Below, piece after piece: positions 17,764 to 28,286 of a stretch of 64,000 bases of DNA (the stretch's first letter is position 1; each line of letters opens with the position of its first letter). Origin of the DNA: Phytopseudomonas dryadis (GTDB lineage: Bacteria; Pseudomonadota; Gammaproteobacteria; Pseudomonadales; Pseudomonadaceae); NCBI RefSeq assembly GCF_004327355.1, contig NZ_QJUM01000012.1, positions 105,255 to 169,254 on the forward strand, written 5' to 3'. The notes under the pieces were generated by a model that saw only the letters and a list, made by a program, of their open reading frames with translations, had not been told where the DNA came from and searched no databases. Position numbers and translations under genes: made by a program.

Positions 17764-18471
17764 ATGCCCATGAGCGTCAGCAACGCCCCGATCCTCATCA
17801 CCGGCGCCGGCCAGCGCGTCGGTCTGCACTGCGCCGAGCGCCTGCTCGCCGACGGCCATCGCCTGATCGTCACCTATCGCCATGAAAAACCCGCACTGGC
17901 GGCGCTGCGCGAGCGCGGCGCGCTGACCTTGCACGCCGACTTCGACAGCGAAGCGAGCATCCTGGCCTTCATCGAACAATTGCAGGGCCACACCGACAGC
18001 CTGCGCGCCATCGTGCACAACGCCTCGTCCTGGCCTGCCGATGAACAGGCCAGCGATTTCCAGCAACTGTTCACCGTGCACATGCTCGCGCCCTATCTGA
18101 TCAACCTGCACTGCGCGCCCCTGTTGGAGCGCAGCGCCGAAGCCGACATCGTGCACATCAGCGACGACGTGGCGCGCAAGGGCAGCGCCAAGCGCCCCGC
18201 CTACTGCGCCAGCAAGGCCGGCCTGGACAGCCTGACGCTGTCCTTCGCCGCCCGCTTCGCGCCGACGATCAAGGTCAACGGCATCGCCCCGGCGCTGCTG
18301 ATGTTCAACCCCGAAGACGACACCGAATACCGCGCCAAGGCATTGAGCAAGTCCGCACTGGGCTTCGAACCCGGCCCCCAGGTGATCTACCAGAGCCTGC
18401 GCTACCTGCTGGATACGCCCTACATCACCGGCACCACCCTGACCGTGAACGGCGGCCGCCACCTCAAGTGA
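17764..18471 (+). CDS. folM: Dihydromonapterin reductase FolM
   Basis: The product is a 235-residue short-chain dehydrogenase/reductase. It has the N-terminal cofactor motif 'ITGAGQRVGLHCAERLL' (about 11-28), and the catalytic region 'ISDDVARKGSAKRPAYCASKAGLDSLTLS' with Tyr and Lys in YxxxK near residue 145. FolM reduces dihydromonapterin to tetrahydromonapterin, the pterin cofactor of phenylalanine hydroxylase in pseudomonads. The start at 17770 (MSVSNAP) is an equally good choice. It leads a compact operon with folE and folX. Confidence 0.92.
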   Translation: MPMSVSNAPILITGAGQRVGLHCAERLLADGHRLIVTYRHEKPALAALRERGALTLHADFDSEASILAFIEQLQGHTDSLRAIVHNASSWPADEQASDFQQLFTVHMLAPYLINLHCAPLLERSAEADIVHISDDVARKGSAKRPAYCASKAGLDSLTLSFAARFAPTIKVNGIAPALLMFNPEDDTEYRAKALSKSALGFEPGPQVIYQSLRYLLDTPYITGTTLTVNGGRHLK

Positions 18472-18492
18472 GGCGCCGCGAGGACCCTGACG

Positions 18493-19053
18493 ATGAACCC
18501 TTCACTGCCCGACCATTACCGCGACATCCTCCTCGGCCTCGGCGAAAACCCGGATCGCGAAGGCCTGCTGGACACCCCGAAGCGGGCCGCCAAGGCCATG
18601 CAGTACCTGTGCAACGGCTATGAGAAGAGCCTGGAAGAAGTGGTCAACGGCGCGCTGTTCAGCTCCGACAGCGACGAGATGGTGATCGTCAAGGACGTCG
18701 AGCTCTACTCGCTGTGCGAGCATCACCTGCTGCCCTTCATCGGCAAGGCCCACGTCGCCTACATCCCCACCGGCAAGGTGCTGGGCCTGTCGAAGATCGC
18801 CCGCATCGTCGACATGTACGCGCGCCGCCTGCAGATCCAGGAGAACCTCACCCGGCAGATCGCCGACGCCATCGCGCAGGTGACCCAGGCCGCCGGCGTG
18901 GCCGTGGTCATCGAGGCCCAGCACATGTGCATGATGATGCGCGGCGTGGAGAAGCAGAACTCGGTGATGAACACCTCGGTGATGCTCGGCGCCTTCCGCG
19001 AGTCCTACAATACCCGCCATGAATTCCTGCAACTGATCGGACGGAGCAAATAA
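18493..19053 (+). CDS. folE: GTP cyclohydrolase I
   Basis: The 186-residue enzyme converts GTP to 7,8-dihydroneopterin triphosphate, the first step of pterin synthesis. The zinc ligands are visible in '[20 protein letters not shown]' near residue 75 (Cys and His) and '[15 protein letters not shown]' near residue 145 (Cys). Length and the '[15 protein letters not shown]' N-terminus are typical of zinc-dependent FolE. It sits 21 bp after folM and 2 bp before folX. In P. putida a folE is light-inducible. Confidence 0.95.
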   Translation: MNPSLPDHYRDILLGLGENPDREGLLDTPKRAAKAMQYLCNGYEKSLEEVVNGALFSSDSDEMVIVKDVELYSLCEHHLLPFIGKAHVAYIPTGKVLGLSKIARIVDMYARRLQIQENLTRQIADAIAQVTQAAGVAVVIEAQHMCMMMRGVEKQNSVMNTSVMLGAFRESYNTRHEFLQLIGRSK

Positions 19054-19055
19054 CG

Positions 19056-19427
19056 ATGCCCAGACTGGAACCCGGCATGGCGCGCATCCGCGTCAAGGAT
19101 CTGCGCCTGCGCACCTTCATCGGTATCAAGGAAGAGGAGATCAACAACAAGCAGGACGTGCTGATCAACCTGACCATCCTCTACCCGGCCGTCGACGCGG
19201 TACGCGACAACGACATCGATCACGCCCTCAACTACCGCACCATCACCAAGGCCATCATCGGCCACGTGGAGGGCAATCGCTTCGCTCTGCTCGAACGCCT
19301 GACCCAGGAGATCCTCGACCTGGTGATGAGCCACGAAGCCGTGCGCTACGCCGAGGTCGAGGTCGACAAGCCCCACGCCCTGCGTTTCGCCGAATCGGTC
19401 TCGATCACCCTCGCCGGCCATCGCTGA
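19056..19427 (+). CDS. folX: Dihydroneopterin triphosphate 2'-epimerase FolX
   Basis: The 123-residue protein is of the FolB/FolX fold: '[30 protein letters not shown]' near the N-terminus and '[13 protein letters not shown]' near residue 58. The surrounding folM and folE and the sequence '[12 protein letters not shown]' point to FolX rather than FolB. It epimerises dihydroneopterin triphosphate to the monapterin form, which feeds FolM. It starts 2 bp after the folE stop. Confidence 0.92.
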   Translation: MPRLEPGMARIRVKDLRLRTFIGIKEEEINNKQDVLINLTILYPAVDAVRDNDIDHALNYRTITKAIIGHVEGNRFALLERLTQEILDLVMSHEAVRYAEVEVDKPHALRFAESVSITLAGHR

Positions 19428-19540
19428 GCGCCGGGCGGCGGCGCATCCCGTCAGCCGCGCCGTGGAGCTGGCCCATTGCCGAGCCCCCGGCAGGCTTTTA
19501 TCATCGCCGCCATGTCCCTGTCGGCACAGAGAGCACCGCC

Positions 19541-19843
19541 ATGACCGATCAAGAACGCCTGGAAATCGAAGCTGCCGCCTTCCGCCGCCTGGTGCAGCAC
19601 CTGCGCAGCCGGCCGGATGTGCAGAACATCGACCTGATGAACCTCGCCGGCTTCTGCCGCAACTGCCTGTCCAAATGGTACAAGGCCGCCGCCGACGACC
19701 TCGACCTGAACGTGACCCCGGATCAGGCCCGCGAAGAGGTCTACGGCATGCCCTACGCCGAATGGAAGGCCAGGTACCAGACCGAAGCCAGCGCCGAACA
19801 GCAGGCCGCCTTCGGCGCCCGTAACCCGAAAGGACAAGCATGA
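19541..19843 (+). CDS. DUF1244 family protein
   Basis: The 100-residue cytoplasmic protein has the family signature 'NLAGFCRNCLSKWYKAAADD' near residue 40, with two cysteines, and 'EEVYGMPYAEWKARYQTEA' near the C-terminus. No function is known. Its stop overlaps the start of the HopJ-like gene (ATGA), so the two are cotranslated. Confidence 0.88.
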   Translation: MTDQERLEIEAAAFRRLVQHLRSRPDVQNIDLMNLAGFCRNCLSKWYKAAADDLDLNVTPDQAREEVYGMPYAEWKARYQTEASAEQQAAFGARNPKGQA

Positions 19844-20181
19844 GTACCCTGAACGACTTCCGCGCCCGCCTCGGCGCCGAACATTTCGCCTTCGCCGAAA
19901 CCCTGGCGTTCATCGCCGAACACTACGATTACCAGCCGAGCGCCTTCAGCAATGGCGCGCTGAACAACGCCGCCGGGCAGAACGAAGGCTCCTGCAAGAC
20001 CCTCGGCCTGGCCCTGCTCGAAGGCCTGAGCCAGGAAGAAAGCCTGCTGTGCTTCGGCGAGCATTACCGCAGCGTCCTGGCAACACCGGACGGCAACGAC
20101 CACGGCAATATCCGCGCGCTGATGAGCAGCGGCCTGAGCGCCGTGCGCTTCGAGCGGCAACCGCTGACCCGCAAGGACTGA
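19840..20181 (+). CDS. HopJ-type effector family protein (chromosomal, probably not secreted)
   Basis: The 113-residue product matches the HopJ family ('FAETLAFIAEHYDYQPSAFSNG' near residue 18; 'GSCKTLGLALLEGL'; 'GLSAVRFERQPL'). The family was named after a plant-pathogen type III effector, but members are widespread in bacteria without type III secretion. No secretion genes, Hrp box or chaperone gene is nearby. It overlaps DUF1244 by 4 bases. A metabolic or housekeeping role is more likely, unknown in detail. Confidence 0.85.
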   Translation: MSTLNDFRARLGAEHFAFAETLAFIAEHYDYQPSAFSNGALNNAAGQNEGSCKTLGLALLEGLSQEESLLCFGEHYRSVLATPDGNDHGNIRALMSSGLSAVRFERQPLTRKD

Positions 20182-20243
20182 AACCTGGGCCTGCCGCCGT
20201 CCGTGGATAGCGTCTTGCTCCTTGGCCTGCAAGCGTCCGGCAC

Positions 20244-20682
20244 GTAGCAGCGTCGACCCCGGCGCGATGCGGTGGCGGCCATGCTGCAGGAATCGCGGGA
20301 TGGCCACGATTCGCCGCGAGGTCGCGGCTCCTACGGGATCGCGGCACACCACCGACCGCGTAGGAGCGTCGACCCCGGCGCGATGCGATCGTGGCCACTC
20401 CGCAGAATCCGTGGTATGGCCACGATTCGCCGCGAGGTCGCGGCTCCTACGGGATCGCGGCACACCACCGACCGCGTAGGAGCGTCGACCCCGGCGCGAT
20501 GCGATGGCGGCCATGCTGCAGAAATCGCGGGATGGCCACGATTCGCCGCGAGGTCGCGGCTCCTACGGGATCGCGGCACACCACCGACCGCGTAGGAGCG
20601 TCGCCCCCGGCGCGATGCGATCGTGGCCACTCCGCAGAATCCGTGGTATGGCCACGATTCGCCGCGAGGTCGCGGCTCCTAC
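20244..20682. repeat. 116-bp tandem array of REP-like units
   Basis: Units start at 20244, 20360, 20476 and 20592, exactly 116 bp apart, the fourth ending near 20682. Each holds GTAGGAGCGTCGACCCCGG, a variable middle, GGCCACGATTCGCCGCGAGG and a REP-like GGTCGCGGCTCCTAC, then GGGATCGCGGCACACCACCG. The middle alternates between two types (GGCGGCCATGCTGCAG and TCGTGGCCACTCCGCAG) in the order A-B-A-B, so the true period is 232 bp. ORFs running through it are artefacts of the repeat. It fills the 537-bp gap between the HopJ gene and trxB. Confidence 0.95.
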
Positions 20683-20718
20683 ACGAGTCTGGCAATAGCG
20701 CACTGGCGTGCAGGTCCC

Positions 20719-22676
<1,958 letters not shown>

Positions 22677-22691
22677 CGTCACAAAGGCTAC

Positions 22692-23921
22692 ATGGCGGCG
22701 GCCGACACTGTCGTCATGAGCACTCCCGCGCTATTCATCGCCCTGGTCAGCGAGACCTTCACCCCGGAAATCAACGGTGTGGCCAATACCCTCGGCCACC
22801 TGGTCGGCGGCCTGCGGGCCCGCGGTCATCGCCTGCAACTGATACGCCCCCGGCAGAGCAACGATGCGCGCCCCTGCCAGGACGCCGACCTGCTGCTCAC
22901 CCGCGGCTGGCCGCTGCCCGGCTACCGCGGCCTGCAATGGGGACAGTCGGCGCGGCACAAGCTGCTGCGGCTGTGGCGCAAGCAACCGCCCGACGTGCTC
23001 TACATCGCCACCGAAGGCCCGCTGGGGCTGTCCGCCCTGCGCGCCGCCAGGCGCCTGCGCATTCCGGTGATCAGCGGCTTTCACACCAACTTCCAGCAGT
23101 ACACCGGCCACTACGGCATCGCCCTGCTCACCCGCCTGCTGACCAACTACCTGCGCTGGTTCCACAACGCCTCGCACATGACCCTGGTGCCCAGTCTCAG
23201 CCAGCGCAGCGAACTGCAGCGCCGTGGCTTCGAACGCCTGGAACTGCTCGCCCGCGGCGTGGACGCGGGGCTGTTCAACCCGGCCAGGCGCAGCGATGAG
23301 TTGCGCCGCCAATGGGGCCTGGAGGAAACGGATATCGCCGTGCTGCATGTCGGCCGGTTGGCCGCGGAGAAGAACCTCGGCCTGCTGGCCAGCACCTTCG
23401 ACGCACTGCGGGTGCGCTACCCGACACAGCGCCTGAAGTTGATCGTGGTCGGCGACGGCCCGCAACGCGCCAGCCTGCAACAGCAACTGCCGGACGCCCT
23501 GTTCTGCGGCGTACGGCGTGGCGAAGCCCTGGCCGAACACTACGCCTCGGCCGACCTGTTCCTGTTCCCCAGCCTCTCGGAAACCTTCGGCAACGTGCTG
23601 CTCGAAGCCATGGCCGCGGGGCTCGGCGTGGTCGCCTTCGACCAGGCCGCCGCGGCGCAGCACATCGAGCATGGGCACAACGGCGCCCTGGCCAATGCGG
23701 ACGACGCGCAGAGCTTCGTCGACGCCGCGCAATGGCTGCTGGAGACCCCGGAGAACCTGCGCCGGGTACGCCTCAACGCTCGTCAGCACGCAGCCCGGCA
23801 AGGCTGGTCGACGATCGTCGAACGCTTCGAGGAACTGCTGCGCACGGCCATGCTGCCCAACACCCCGCGCAACGCCAGCGCGGCGCCCCGGCCCCTGCCA
23901 GGCGCGCAGCGCAGCGGCTGA
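22692..23921 (+). CDS. Glycosyltransferase family 4 (GT-B fold)
   Basis: The 409-residue protein has the GT4 pattern: 'VSETFTPEINGVANTLGHLVGGL' at the N-terminus, 'ISGFHTNFQQYTGHYG' near residue 118, 'LHVGRLAAEKNLGLL' near residue 215 and the EX7E-type donor motif 'PSLSETFGNVLLEAMAAG' near residue 295. It resembles enzymes that glycosylate diacylglycerol or lipid acceptors from nucleotide sugars; the acceptor is not certain. The ATG at 22692 has AAAGG upstream; a start at 22716 (MSTPALF) is the alternative. It starts 15 bp after cysZ. Confidence 0.87.
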   Translation: MAAADTVVMSTPALFIALVSETFTPEINGVANTLGHLVGGLRARGHRLQLIRPRQSNDARPCQDADLLLTRGWPLPGYRGLQWGQSARHKLLRLWRKQPPDVLYIATEGPLGLSALRAARRLRIPVISGFHTNFQQYTGHYGIALLTRLLTNYLRWFHNASHMTLVPSLSQRSELQRRGFERLELLARGVDAGLFNPARRSDELRRQWGLEETDIAVLHVGRLAAEKNLGLLASTFDALRVRYPTQRLKLIVVGDGPQRASLQQQLPDALFCGVRRGEALAEHYASADLFLFPSLSETFGNVLLEAMAAGLGVVAFDQAAAAQHIEHGHNGALANADDAQSFVDAAQWLLETPENLRRVRLNARQHAARQGWSTIVERFEELLRTAMLPNTPRNASAAPRPLPGAQRSG

Positions 23922-25031
23922 TCAGGCCAGGCTGCTCAAGGCCGCGCGGCTGAAGGGCAGGATATCCGCCTCGCGGCCGTCGCGCACCTTGACCGCCCAG
24001 TCCGGATCGACCAGCAGCGCGCGGCCCACGGCGACCAGGTCGAATTCTTCCTGGCGCAGGCGTTCGAGCAGCCCCTCGAGCCGGGCCGGCTGGGCGACCT
24101 TGTCGGTGGCGACCATGAACTGCAGGAACTCGCCATCGAGACCGACACTGCCGACGGTGATGGTCGGCTTGCCGGTCAGCTTGCGCGTCCAGCCGGCCAG
24201 GTTCAGGGGCGAGCCGTCGAACTCGGCTTCCCAGAAACGCCGGGTCGAGCAATGGAAGATGTCCACGCCCGCCTCGCTCAGCGGCTGCAGGAAGGCCGCC
24301 AGTTGCTCCGGGGTCTGCACCAGACGCGCGCCGTAGTCCTGCTGCTTCCACTGGGAGAAGCGGAAGATGATCGGGAAATCCGCACCCACGGCGGCGCGCA
24401 CCGCCTGAATCAGCTCGATGGCGAAACGCGAGCGCTGGGCCAGATCACCGCCGTAGCCATCGCTGCGCTGGTTGCTGCCGGCCCAGAAGAACTGGTCGAT
24501 CAGGTAACCGTGGGCACCGTGGATCTCGACGCCGTCCATGCCGATGCGCTGGGCATCCCGGGCGGCCTGGGCGAAGGCGGCGATCACTTCGTGGATATCC
24601 GCCTCGCTCATGCCATGCACGACCACGCGGCCATCCTTGACCTTCTCGCAGGGGCCATAGCCCGGCACGCTGGCATCCGGCTCGGTTCCCAGCTTGCGCA
24701 CGTTACCCACGTGCCAGAGCTGCGGCACGATCCGCCCACCCTCGGCATGCACCGCCTCGACCACCTGGCGCCAACCTTCCAGGGCATCCTCGCCATGGAA
24801 ACGCGGCACGTCGGGATAACCGTTGGCGGCCTTGTGGCCAACCGTGGTGCCCTCGGTGACGATCAGGCCAACGCCTGCCGCCGCCCGGCGCCGGTAGTAC
24901 TCGACCACCTTGGCATTGGGCACGCCACCCGGCGAGAAGGAACGGGTCATCGGCGCCATCACTACGCGGCTCGGCAGCACCAGCTTGCCGAGCGTGAAGG
25001 GGCGGAACAGGACACTGGCGGGGTTGCTCAT
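23922..25031 (-). CDS. NADH:flavin oxidoreductase, old yellow enzyme family
   Basis: The 369-residue FMN enzyme has a TIM-barrel sequence with 'RVVMAPMTRSFSPGGVP' near residue 24, 'IVPQLWHVGN' near residue 97, the substrate-binding pair and loop 'GVEIHGAHGYLIDQFFWAGSNQR' near residue 170, and 'VAVGRALLVDPDWAVKV' near the end. Family members reduce activated double bonds. I took the ATG at 25031 (MSNPASVLF), with AGGAG upstream; the earlier in-frame ATG adds a non-homologous tail. Its stop codon abuts that of the convergent glycosyltransferase gene. Confidence 0.92.
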   Translation of the reverse strand: MSNPASVLFRPFTLGKLVLPSRVVMAPMTRSFSPGGVPNAKVVEYYRRRAAAGVGLIVTEGTTVGHKAANGYPDVPRFHGEDALEGWRQVVEAVHAEGGRIVPQLWHVGNVRKLGTEPDASVPGYGPCEKVKDGRVVVHGMSEADIHEVIAAFAQAARDAQRIGMDGVEIHGAHGYLIDQFFWAGSNQRSDGYGGDLAQRSRFAIELIQAVRAAVGADFPIIFRFSQWKQQDYGARLVQTPEQLAAFLQPLSEAGVDIFHCSTRRFWEAEFDGSPLNLAGWTRKLTGKPTITVGSVGLDGEFLQFMVATDKVAQPARLEGLLERLRQEEFDLVAVGRALLVDPDWAVKVRDGREADILPFSRAALSSLA

Positions 25032-25309
25032 CAGGACTCCTCGGGCGCCAGACAACAGGCGCTTCAACCCCGGCGGACAGAGTGGCCGGAGCGTGGCGGA
25101 CGGGAAGTGGCGGCGCACGGGAGCACCGCCGGAACGTATCGGAGCGCCAGAATAGAGTGGCTCAAGGCAGGTTCACCAGCACTATCGATGGCGGTGATCA
25201 TGGCGAATGAAGACAGGTTGCTTTCGATACCCAGGGCATTGCGCTGGCGGCCAGCAAGACCGACGGGGCACAGGCGTAACGTGAAAGGATCTATCTCAAC
25301 GCAATGGCC

Positions 25310-25402
25310 ACTATCGCATCGCCCCGAGGTCGGGGCTCCTACGGGGTCGCTGACAGCCCCCGTGGTGTAGGAGCCGCGACCCCGCGGCGATGGGTGGTAT
25401 GG
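25310..25402. repeat. Pair of REP-like palindromes
   Basis: CGCCCCGAGGTCGGGGCTCC and GTAGGAGCCGCGACCCCGCG stand in inverted orientation about 50 bp apart in the 436-bp gap between the flavin oxidoreductase and glutathione peroxidase genes. I see nothing else there. Confidence 0.75.
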
Positions 25403-25467
25403 CTCGGTTGGGCATGGCTGTCAGCGCCAGGCGGGGGAATCGGCTCGGTGGCGGATCAGCGAGCGCT

Positions 25468-25950
25468 TCAGCCAAGCGCCTTTTCGATGGCCTGGATCAG
25501 CGCCGGATCATCCGGGGCCGTACGCGGCGAGAAGCGCGCCAGCACGCGGCCATCCTGGCCGACCAGGAATTTCTCGAAGTTCCAGGTGATGTCGCCGGGG
25601 AACTCGGCGCCCTCGCCCGCCAGCAGGCGGTACAACGGATGGCGACCACTGCCGTTGACTTCCAGCTTGCTGCTCAGGGGAAAGGTCACGCCGTAGTTCA
25701 GGCTGCAGAACTGGCTGATCGCCTCTTCGCTGTCGGGCTCCTGCCCGGCGAACTGGTTGCAGGGCAGGCCGAGCACGCTGAAGCCCTGGGACTGGTATTG
25801 CTGCTGCAACCGCTCCAGGCCGGCGTACTGTGGCGTCAGGCCACACTTCGAAGCGACGTTGACGACCAGCAACACCTTGCCCTTGAAGGGTGCAAGAGGC
25901 AGATCCTGGCCATCCAGTGCACGCAGATTGAGGTCGTGAAAGGCGCTCAT
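25468..25950 (-). CDS. Glutathione peroxidase-like thiol peroxidase
   Basis: The 160-residue protein belongs to the GPx family. The peroxidatic Cys is in 'VNVASKCGLTPQYAGL' at about residue 36, the active-site Gln follows in 'LGLPCNQFAGQEP', and the Trp-Asn pair is in 'ITWNFEKFLV'. The second Cys in 'PCNQF' is the usual position of a resolving Cys, suggesting it may work with thioredoxin rather than glutathione. It reduces hydroperoxides in the cytoplasm. A terminator hairpin separates it from slyD upstream. Confidence 0.93.
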   Translation of the reverse strand: MSAFHDLNLRALDGQDLPLAPFKGKVLLVVNVASKCGLTPQYAGLERLQQQYQSQGFSVLGLPCNQFAGQEPDSEEAISQFCSLNYGVTFPLSSKLEVNGSGRHPLYRLLAGEGAEFPGDITWNFEKFLVGQDGRVLARFSPRTAPDDPALIQAIEKALG

Positions 25951-25992
25951 GACTTGCTCCCGGGTAACGCAAACGAAGGTCGATCAGGGGAC

Positions 25993-26021
25993 GAAAAAGG
26001 CGCCTCAAAGGCGCCCTTTTA
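25993..26021 (-). terminator. Rho-independent terminator after slyD
   Basis: Read on the minus strand, GGCGCC, loop TTTGA, GGCGCC is followed by TTTTT. It lies between the slyD stop and the glutathione peroxidase start. Confidence 0.8.
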
Positions 26022-26095
26022 GCCACGACAGCTTAGCAGTCACGTATGGCGGGCGGCCACCAATGGCAGGCCATGGCCCGACATACGGACGGCGA

Positions 26096-26581
26096 TCAGT
26101 GGTGGTGACCACCTTCGCCGTGGACATGCCCGTGGGCCACTTCTTCGGCGCTGGCGTCACGCACGTCGACCACCTTGACCGCGAAGTTCAGGCGCTGACC
26201 GGCCAGCGGGTGGTTGCCGTCGACGATCACGTCGTCGCCGTCCAGTTCGCGGATGGTGACGATCTGCATGCCGCCGTCCGGGCCGGAGGCATGGAACTGC
26301 ATGCCGACTTCCAGCTCGTCGACGCCTTCGAACATGGAGCGGTTGAGGGTGGCCACCAGTTCGGCGCTGTACTCGCCGTAGGCTTCCTCGGGTTCGACGG
26401 CCACTTTCACTTCGTCACCGGCCTGCTTGCCGACCAGTGCCTTTTCCAGGCCGACGATGATGTTGCCGGCACCGTGCAGGTAGACCAGCGGCGCGCCGCC
26501 AGCGGAACTATCGATAACCTCACCGGCATCGTTGGTCAGGGTATAGTCGATGGAAACGGCCTTATTGGCGGCGATCAGCAT
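26096..26581 (-). CDS. slyD: FKBP-type peptidyl-prolyl isomerase SlyD
   Basis: The 161-residue protein has the split FKBP domain with the inserted flap: 'SIDYTLTNDAGEVIDSS' at the N-terminus, 'LVYLHGAGNIIVGLEKALVGK' near residue 35, and the chaperone insert from about residue 68. The C-terminus is His-rich ('HGHVHGEGGHHH'), as in metal-binding SlyD. The protein isomerises prolyl bonds and delivers nickel in hydrogenase or urease maturation. The start at 26581 gives MLIAANKAVS; upstream in-frame sequence is not SlyD-like. Confidence 0.93.
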   Translation of the reverse strand: MLIAANKAVSIDYTLTNDAGEVIDSSAGGAPLVYLHGAGNIIVGLEKALVGKQAGDEVKVAVEPEEAYGEYSAELVATLNRSMFEGVDELEVGMQFHASGPDGGMQIVTIRELDGDDVIVDGNHPLAGQRLNFAVKVVDVRDASAEEVAHGHVHGEGGHHH

Positions 26582-26734
26582 GGGGCGAGACCTTTTGCTC
26601 AGGAATGTAGAAGACCGGAGTTTAACCAAGGGGGCGCACGAAAGCGACCCGAGCCCTGACGGACGGGCCGCGGGCAACGCTGTGGCATGGGCTCGCCGCG
26701 CCGCTTCATCACGGCCGCGGCACGGCGACTGACG

Positions 26735-26974
26735 ATGCCGGCACAACAGACCCTGGTTGATTTTCGTCAGGACGAGGACGGTCACTGGGTGGCAGTCTTA
26801 TCTTGTGGCCATACTCAACACCTGCGTCACCAGCCGCCATGGCAGAATCGCGCCTGGGTGCTCGACGAAACCCAGCGCCGCGCCCACATAGGACAGAACT
26901 TCAGGTGCGGCTGGTGTGTCGCAGCAGTAGCGCACGGCACGCCCACCGCCAGTAACAACAACAAGGACACTTGA
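26735..26974 (+). CDS. DUF3565 family small protein
   Basis: The 79-residue product matches the DUF3565 pattern: 'LVDFRQDEDGHWVAVLSCGHTQHLRHQPPW' followed by a C-terminal 'FRCGWCVA' CxxC motif. Together with 'SCGH' these residues could bind a metal. No function is known. The start is uncertain; an ATG at 26687 would add 16 residues. The stop is directly followed by ackA, so the two may be cotranscribed. Confidence 0.8.
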   Translation: MPAQQTLVDFRQDEDGHWVAVLSCGHTQHLRHQPPWQNRAWVLDETQRRAHIGQNFRCGWCVAAVAHGTPTASNNNKDT

Positions 26975-28162
26975 ATGCCCTCACGCAATATTCTGGTGAT
27001 CAACTGCGGCAGTTCATCGATCAAGTTCGCCCTGGTCAAACCCGACCAGGCGCAGTTCGCCATCAGCGGCCTGGCCGAACGCCTGGGCAGCACCGACGCG
27101 GTGCTGCACTGGCAACGCGATAATGCCAAGCACAGCCTGGCCATCGCCGGAGGCGATCACCGCAGCGCCCTGGCCCACCTGCTGCCCATGGTCCAGGAAG
27201 CGGCCGACGGCCAGTTGCACGGTATCGGCCACCGCGTGGTACATGGCGGCGAGCGCTTCACCAGCGCCCAGCGCCTGGATGCCGAGGTGATCGATGCGAT
27301 CCGCGCCATCGCGCCACTGGCGCCGCTGCACAACCCGGCCAGCCTGCTGGGTATCGAGGCCGCCCTCGCGCTCTATCCCGAACTGCCCCAGGTCGCGGTG
27401 TTCGACACCGCCTTCCACCAGACCCTGCCCGAGCACGCCTACCGCTACGCGGTACCGCAACAGCTGTACCGCGAGCATGGCGTACGCCGCTACGGCTTCC
27501 ATGGCACCAGCCACCGCTTCGTCAGCCTGCGCGCCGCCGAGGTCACCGGGCTGGCCGTCACGGACAGCAGCTGGCTGGTCGCCCACCTGGGCAATGGCTG
27601 CTCGACCTGCGCCGTGGTCGACGGCCAGAGCCGCGACACCAGCATGGGCATGACACCGCTGGAAGGCCTGGTGATGGGCACCCGCAGCGGCGATGTCGAC
27701 CCCAACCTGCACAGCCACCTGGCGCGCACCCTGGGCTGGAGCCTGGAACAGACCGATCGCATGCTCAATCACGACAGTGGGCTGCTCGGCCTCTCCGGGC
27801 TGTCCAACGACATGCGCAGCCTGGAGCAGGCGCGCGAACAGGGCCATGCCGGCGCCACCCTGGCCATCGAGGTGTTCTGCTACCGTTTGAGCAAATCCCT
27901 GGCGGCCATGAGCTGCGCCCTGCCCAGGCTCGACGGCCTGATCTTCACCGGCGGCATCGGCGAGAACTCGCCGCTGATCCGCAGCAAGACCGTCGCCCAC
28001 CTGCGCCTGCTCGGCCTGGCCCTGGACGAGGACGCCAACGCCCGCTGCATCCGTGGCGTCAGCGGGCCCATCCAGGCCGCCGACCACCCGCGCGTGCTGG
28101 TGATCCCCACCAACGAGGAGCGGCAGATCGCCCTGGACACCCTGGCCCTGCTCGATACCTGA
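26975..28162 (+). CDS. ackA: Acetate kinase
   Basis: The 395-residue enzyme interconverts acetyl phosphate plus ADP with acetate plus ATP. Typical ASKHA-fold motifs are '[13 protein letters not shown]' near residue 8, '[11 protein letters not shown]' near residue 86, '[11 protein letters not shown]' near residue 143, '[10 protein letters not shown]' near residue 173 and 'FTGGIGENS' near residue 325. It is followed by pta, with which it forms the acetate overflow and assimilation path. Malonate decarboxylation also yields acetate, though at a distant locus. Confidence 0.96.
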   Translation: MPSRNILVINCGSSSIKFALVKPDQAQFAISGLAERLGSTDAVLHWQRDNAKHSLAIAGGDHRSALAHLLPMVQEAADGQLHGIGHRVVHGGERFTSAQRLDAEVIDAIRAIAPLAPLHNPASLLGIEAALALYPELPQVAVFDTAFHQTLPEHAYRYAVPQQLYREHGVRRYGFHGTSHRFVSLRAAEVTGLAVTDSSWLVAHLGNGCSTCAVVDGQSRDTSMGMTPLEGLVMGTRSGDVDPNLHSHLARTLGWSLEQTDRMLNHDSGLLGLSGLSNDMRSLEQAREQGHAGATLAIEVFCYRLSKSLAAMSCALPRLDGLIFTGGIGENSPLIRSKTVAHLRLLGLALDEDANARCIRGVSGPIQAADHPRVLVIPTNEERQIALDTLALLDT

Positions 28163-28286
28163 ATAGCCACGAGCGCCGACCTGCCACCTGGACCGGCATG
28201 CCGGGCAGGGCGACAAAGCCCGGGCCCGGTCGCCACGCTCGGCAGCAAACGACAGGCGGCGCTCGCCTGACAAGACTGGAGAAACC

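Noticed and set aside
19840..20181. HopJ-like gene as a pathogenicity effector
   Set aside because: No type III genes, chaperone or Hrp box nearby, and it is locked in an operon with a widespread DUF.
20244..20682. CRISPR-like array
   Set aside because: Repeats are 116 bp with only two alternating middle forms and no unique spacers; no cas genes are near.
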